Of a stretch of DNA of 64,000 bases, positions 60,876 to 64,000 are shown in pieces. The stretch comes from JBCDCY01 sp039180875 (GTDB lineage: Bacteria; Pseudomonadota; Alphaproteobacteria; Rhodobacterales; Rhodobacteraceae). A program made the position numbers and the translations under genes. The DNA is taken from assembly GCA_039180875.1 (NCBI GenBank), contig JBCDCY010000001.1, positions 1,054,001-1,118,000 of the forward strand, read 5' to 3'. Every line of letters begins with the position of its first letter. Within the stretch, counting starts at the first letter, position 1. Below the pieces are notes generated by a model that was not told the DNA's origin, made no database searches, and was given only the letters and a program-made list of their open reading frames with translations.

Positions 60876-61367
60876 GTGTCGGCACGAAGGCTTTTGACGC
60901 ATGAAGAAGGAGTGAGTCCGCTGGTACGTCTTGTTGGAAGGCGCGACACCGACACACGAGCGATCCAGGCGCTCGCGGAGCTGCATCTCAGCTTTGATCA
61001 CGGGATCAAGCGGCTTGAGGCCGTGATGGCCCGCGACGACGACCTGACGACAGAGGCCGCTCCGTTGCTACTGCTCCACCGACGCCATCAGGCCCAGCTC
61101 GACGAAATGGGCGATATCTTCGAGGCGATGGCGACGACCCAAAAACCCTGGTCGCAGTGGTTGAACGAGACGATTGATACCGCTGCGACACCGGACGCGG
61201 GCCTCGCCGAAAACCCACGAGAAGCGTTGCGCTCGAGCGAGAGCAGGATCCTGTCATCCCTCGATGCGTGCATTGCCCATATCCTCACCGACCCCGTGCG
61301 TGGCGTGCTCGAACATATGAAAGCTGACACGCTCGATGCCGTTCGTTCGGCCGATCTTGAGCGCTAG
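60876..61367 (+). CDS. Helical protein of unknown function
   Basis: A 163-residue, mostly helical, acidic protein (AELHLSFDHGIKRLEAVMARDDDL; LLLHRRHQAQLDEMGDIFEAMA). Spacing of the helices suggests a four-helix bundle, remotely like DUF2383-type proteins, but I cannot confirm this. The frame begins at a GTG at 60876; a later GTG at 60912 is also possible. Confidence 0.5.
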   Translation: MSARRLLTHEEGVSPLVRLVGRRDTDTRAIQALAELHLSFDHGIKRLEAVMARDDDLTTEAAPLLLLHRRHQAQLDEMGDIFEAMATTQKPWSQWLNETIDTAATPDAGLAENPREALRSSESRILSSLDACIAHILTDPVRGVLEHMKADTLDAVRSADLER

Positions 61368-61696
61368 ACGCAGCAACCGGAGTAACCTGCGTAACTGAGC
61401 GATACTGCGGTGCTTGTGTCCCTGCGGCAGAAACAAGAAGCTGCACCGGCTTCACCTGCTCCGCGCCATCAGTAACATGCACGCAATCCGCTCCTTGCAT
61501 CACCTAAGCATTTGAAAAAATTTGTGTATTTCTCCCTCGCAGCTTATCGATGGATCGTCAGCCTTCGGCGTGTGAGGGGCAACTTAGCTCTCACGCGTTT
61601 TCGCTGACCCATGAGTGTCGTGGACGCAGAGCATGTCCCGCTCGCGAAACGTTCGACGCGTCGCCCGATGACAGCGAGAATGGAAAGGATATTCGC
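61368..61696. other. Upstream region of the transporter gene
   Basis: 329 bases before the preferred start of the BCCT gene. An ATG at 61550 in the same frame would extend the protein by 49 residues but has no ribosome-binding site. No hairpin or operator recognised. Confidence 0.35.
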
Positions 61697-63328
61697 TTGA
61701 CTTCGCAATCAGTGACCGACGTCGCCTTTGACCCGGTCCGATCAGCCCCAAATCCTGTCGACACAGACTATGAAGTTGGCCAGGACAACATCAGATTTGC
61801 TGGCTTCGATATTCACAATCCGGTTTTCCTGATCTCGAGCCTAACCGCGATTCTCTTTGTTTTCGTGACAACGCTCTATCCAAGCCAGGCTGAACCGCTC
61901 TTCGGTGCAGTACGTGATTGGATAACGACTCATCTCGACTGGCTCTTGCTCAGTACCGGAAACATCATCGTTCTATTTTGCTTGGCAGTGATACTTCTCC
62001 CTGTCGGGCGCATTCGACTGGGCGGTAAGGACGCCGTTCCCGATTTTTCTTATTCGACTTGGTTTGCCATGTTGTTTGCTGCCGGCATGGGAATTGGTTT
62101 GATGTTCTACGGCGTGTCCGAGCCGATCGGCCACTATTCGGCCGCCGTGGCAGCAGACGCTGGCACCGTTGACAGCTGGGCGCCCCTGGCCGGCGCTTCG
62201 GGCGATGTGGCGGCAGCGCGTGATCTTGGCATGGCGGCGACGATCTTCCACTGGGGCCTGCACCCTTGGGCGATCTACGGCGTCGTCGCGCTCACGCTTG
62301 CGCTGTTTTCCTACAACAAGGGCCTGCCGCTTACGCTCCGTTCGGCGTTCTACCCGATTTTGGGCGAGCGCATTTGGGGCTGGCCCGGTCACCTTATCGA
62401 TACGCTCGCCGTTTTCGCGACGCTCTTCGGGCTTGCCACGTCGTTGGGGCTCGGCGCATCGCAGGCTCTGGCCGGTCTCAACTATCTGTTCGGTGTGCCA
62501 CTCACGCTGACGGCGAAAATCGGCCTGATCGCCGGGATCACCGGCATCGCGTTGATCTCGGTGGTTGCGGGGCTGGACAAAGGCGTCCGGCGCCTCTCGG
62601 AGGTCAATATGGCGCTGGCGGCGCTCTTGCTGCTCTTCGTGATCGTGGCCGGGCCAACGCTGGCCATTCTGTCGGGCTTCTTTGGAAACCTCGCCGCCTA
62701 CGGCGAAAACCTGTTGCCGCTTTCGAACCCGTTTGGCCGCGAAGATGACAATTTCCGGGGGGGCTGGACTGCGTTCTACTGGGCCTGGTGGATTTCCTGG
62801 AGCCCGTTTGTTGGCACTTTCATCGCGCGGGTGAGCCGCGGCCGAACGGTGCGCGAGTTCATGATCGCCGTGCTGATCGTGCCGTCGCTCGTCAGCGTCT
62901 TGTGGATGACTGCTTTCGGCGGGACGGCCGTCAGCCAGTTGGTCGAGACGGGCTTCGACGGCGTTGTTGGCGCGGACCTGCCCGTGAAGCTTTACGTCAT
63001 GCTCGAACAGCTGCCGCTGTCTTCGATCACCTCGCTGATCGCAGTCGTTCTGGTGATCGTCTTTTTCGTGACCTCATCGGACTCCGGCAGTCTGGTGATC
63101 GACACCATCACCGCAGGCGGAAAGGTCGATGCACCGATACCGCAGCGCGTTTTCTGGGCAAGCTTCGAAGGTCTGGTGGCCATCGCGCTTCTCCTCGGCG
63201 GTGGTCTGGTCGCCCTGCAAGCGGCAGCAATCGCGACAGGGTTGCCCTTCGCGGTTGTCCTGTTGGTGATTTGCGTCGGCACCGCCATGGGGCTACGAGA
63301 TGAACTCCGCGACAAACCGCGGCTCTAG
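61697..63328 (+). CDS. BCCT-family betaine/choline/carnitine transporter
   Basis: A protein of about 543 residues with 12 membrane helices. BCCT signatures include AAGMGIGLMFYGVSEPIGHY (about residues 132-151), FHWGLHPWAIYG (about 187-198), and GGWTAFYWAWWISWSPFVGTFIARVSRGRTVREF. The glycine-rich GMGIGLMF suggests a Na+-coupled glycine betaine or choline carrier. A TTG start at 61697 is chosen because AAAGGA precedes it. Uptake of osmolytes fits the neighbouring amidotransferase gene. Confidence 0.88.
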   Translation: MTSQSVTDVAFDPVRSAPNPVDTDYEVGQDNIRFAGFDIHNPVFLISSLTAILFVFVTTLYPSQAEPLFGAVRDWITTHLDWLLLSTGNIIVLFCLAVILLPVGRIRLGGKDAVPDFSYSTWFAMLFAAGMGIGLMFYGVSEPIGHYSAAVAADAGTVDSWAPLAGASGDVAAARDLGMAATIFHWGLHPWAIYGVVALTLALFSYNKGLPLTLRSAFYPILGERIWGWPGHLIDTLAVFATLFGLATSLGLGASQALAGLNYLFGVPLTLTAKIGLIAGITGIALISVVAGLDKGVRRLSEVNMALAALLLLFVIVAGPTLAILSGFFGNLAAYGENLLPLSNPFGREDDNFRGGWTAFYWAWWISWSPFVGTFIARVSRGRTVREFMIAVLIVPSLVSVLWMTAFGGTAVSQLVETGFDGVVGADLPVKLYVMLEQLPLSSITSLIAVVLVIVFFVTSSDSGSLVIDTITAGGKVDAPIPQRVFWASFEGLVAIALLLGGGLVALQAAAIATGLPFAVVLLVICVGTAMGLRDELRDKPRL

Positions 63329-63393
63329 CGAGGCTCATGGCGCAGGGGCGCACTCTTCCATCCGGGCCCGGGTAACGTCACGAGAAAGAGACT

Positions 63394-64000
63394 ATGTGCG
63401 GATTTTGCGGTGAGGTGACCTTCGATGGAAGCCAGGTGTCCTTGGCCCGGATCGAGGCGATGTCGGCAAGCCTTGCACCTCGCGGACCGGACGCCGAAGG
63501 GGTGCTGCACCGCGGTCGGATTGCGCTGGGACACCGCCGACTGCAGATCATCGATCTGACGGTCACCGGCCAGCAGCCGATGATCGACAGCGAGCTGGGC
63601 CTCGATCTCGTCTTCAATGGCTGCATCTACAACTATGAGGCGCTGCGGACTGAGCTCGAGGGTCTCGGCTACCGTTTCTTTTCGCGTAGCGATACCGAGG
63701 TGGTGCTGAAGGCGCACCACGCCTGGGGACGTGAGGCACCGACGCGGTTTCACGGGATGTTTGCCTATGCCGTGCACGAGCGCACCAGCGGTCGTCTGTG
63801 GCTCGTGCGCGACCGCTTCGGCATCAAGCCGCTCTACCTCTCGGCAGAGAGCGATCGCCTCCGCTTCGCGTCCACGCTGCCAGCGTTGCTCGCCGGGGGC
63901 TCGATCGACACCAGCATCGATCCCGCTGCGCTGCACAACTACATGAGCTTTCATGCCGTCGTGCCGCCACCGCGCACGATTTTCCGAGGGATCCGCAAGC
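63394..64000 (+). CDS. Asparagine synthase-type amidotransferase, probable N-acetylglutaminylglutamine amide synthase (right end cut)
   Basis: The first ~202 residues of a class II amidotransferase. The N-terminal Cys nucleophile is Cys2 (MCGFCGEVTFDG), followed by APRGPDAEG, GHRRLQIIDLT and FNGCIYNYEALR. The ending SFHAVVPPPRTIF resembles AsnO-type proteins that make the osmolyte N-acetylglutaminylglutamine amide. That reading is by resemblance; the partner synthetase would lie beyond the window. Confidence 0.78.
   Translation, partial: MCGFCGEVTFDGSQVSLARIEAMSASLAPRGPDAEGVLHRGRIALGHRRLQIIDLTVTGQQPMIDSELGLDLVFNGCIYNYEALRTELEGLGYRFFSRSDTEVVLKAHHAWGREAPTRFHGMFAYAVHERTSGRLWLVRDRFGIKPLYLSAESDRLRFASTLPALLAGGSIDTSIDPAALHNYMSFHAVVPPPRTIFRGIRK

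Overview
The window is a high-GC alphaproteobacterial chromosome segment. It carries the bch/puh half of a photosynthesis gene cluster with the order bchP–(PucC family)–bchG–ppsR–ppaA–bchFNBHLM–lhaA–puhABC–orf–acsF–puhE–hemA. This order is typical of Rhodobacter/Roseobacter-type purple bacteria and aerobic anoxygenic phototrophs. Having acsF (oxygen-dependent cyclase) next to puhE fits pigment synthesis under oxic conditions. The puf, crt, bchXYZ and bchCID genes are not in this window.

1–21.0 kb: photosynthesis cluster. The leftward block (bchP, PucC-like gene, bchG, ppsR, ppaA) faces the long rightward bchF-to-hemA block. Two TGT-N12-ACA sites lie in the ppaA–bchF gap and should let PpsR/CrtJ control both blocks. 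Most genes overlap by ATGA or TGATG. BchN and BchB each carry an inverted copy of the same 39-bp GC-rich palindromic repeat inside their reading frames.

21.0–32.5 kb: surface and envelope genes. These are a GT61-type glycosyltransferase, three paralogous GT92/GT2-like glycosyltransferases (one with an extra N-terminal domain), a serralysin-like RTX metalloprotease, an orphan TRAP-type binding protein, two related secreted cupins, and an XRE regulator divergent from a small membrane protein.

32.5–45.3 kb: a catabolic locus. A peptide/opine-type ABC importer (Tat-exported binding protein, two permeases, fused double ATPase) is followed by a GntR regulator with a perfect palindromic operator. 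The regulator heads a tightly overlapped set: DapA-family aldolase/deaminase, aldehyde dehydrogenase, an unknown protein, an MttB-family methyltransferase and an FAD amine oxidoreductase. I infer breakdown of an N-methylated (possibly cyclic) amine or betaine; the substrate is unknown.

45.4–54.1 kb: mobile DNA. A tyrosine integrase is followed by AT-rich cargo (a small P-loop kinase and a membrane-anchored TPR protein that looks split by a frameshift). A second module follows: large serine recombinase with a 47-residue leader gene, TraG/HerA-like ATPase, DUF3768 protein, XRE regulator with a palindromic operator, and a possible RuvC-like protein. No relaxase or mating-pair genes are visible.

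54.6–64.0 kb: stress and ion homeostasis. PsiE-like protein, voltage-gated-type K+ channel with a zinc ribbon, two universal stress proteins sharing an unusual N-terminal module, a Na+/Ca2+ exchanger-family protein with a degenerate first repeat, small unknown proteins, a BCCT betaine/choline transporter, and the start of an asparagine-synthase-type amidotransferase resembling the one that makes the osmolyte N-acetylglutaminylglutamine amide. I saw no tRNA, rRNA or CRISPR array.
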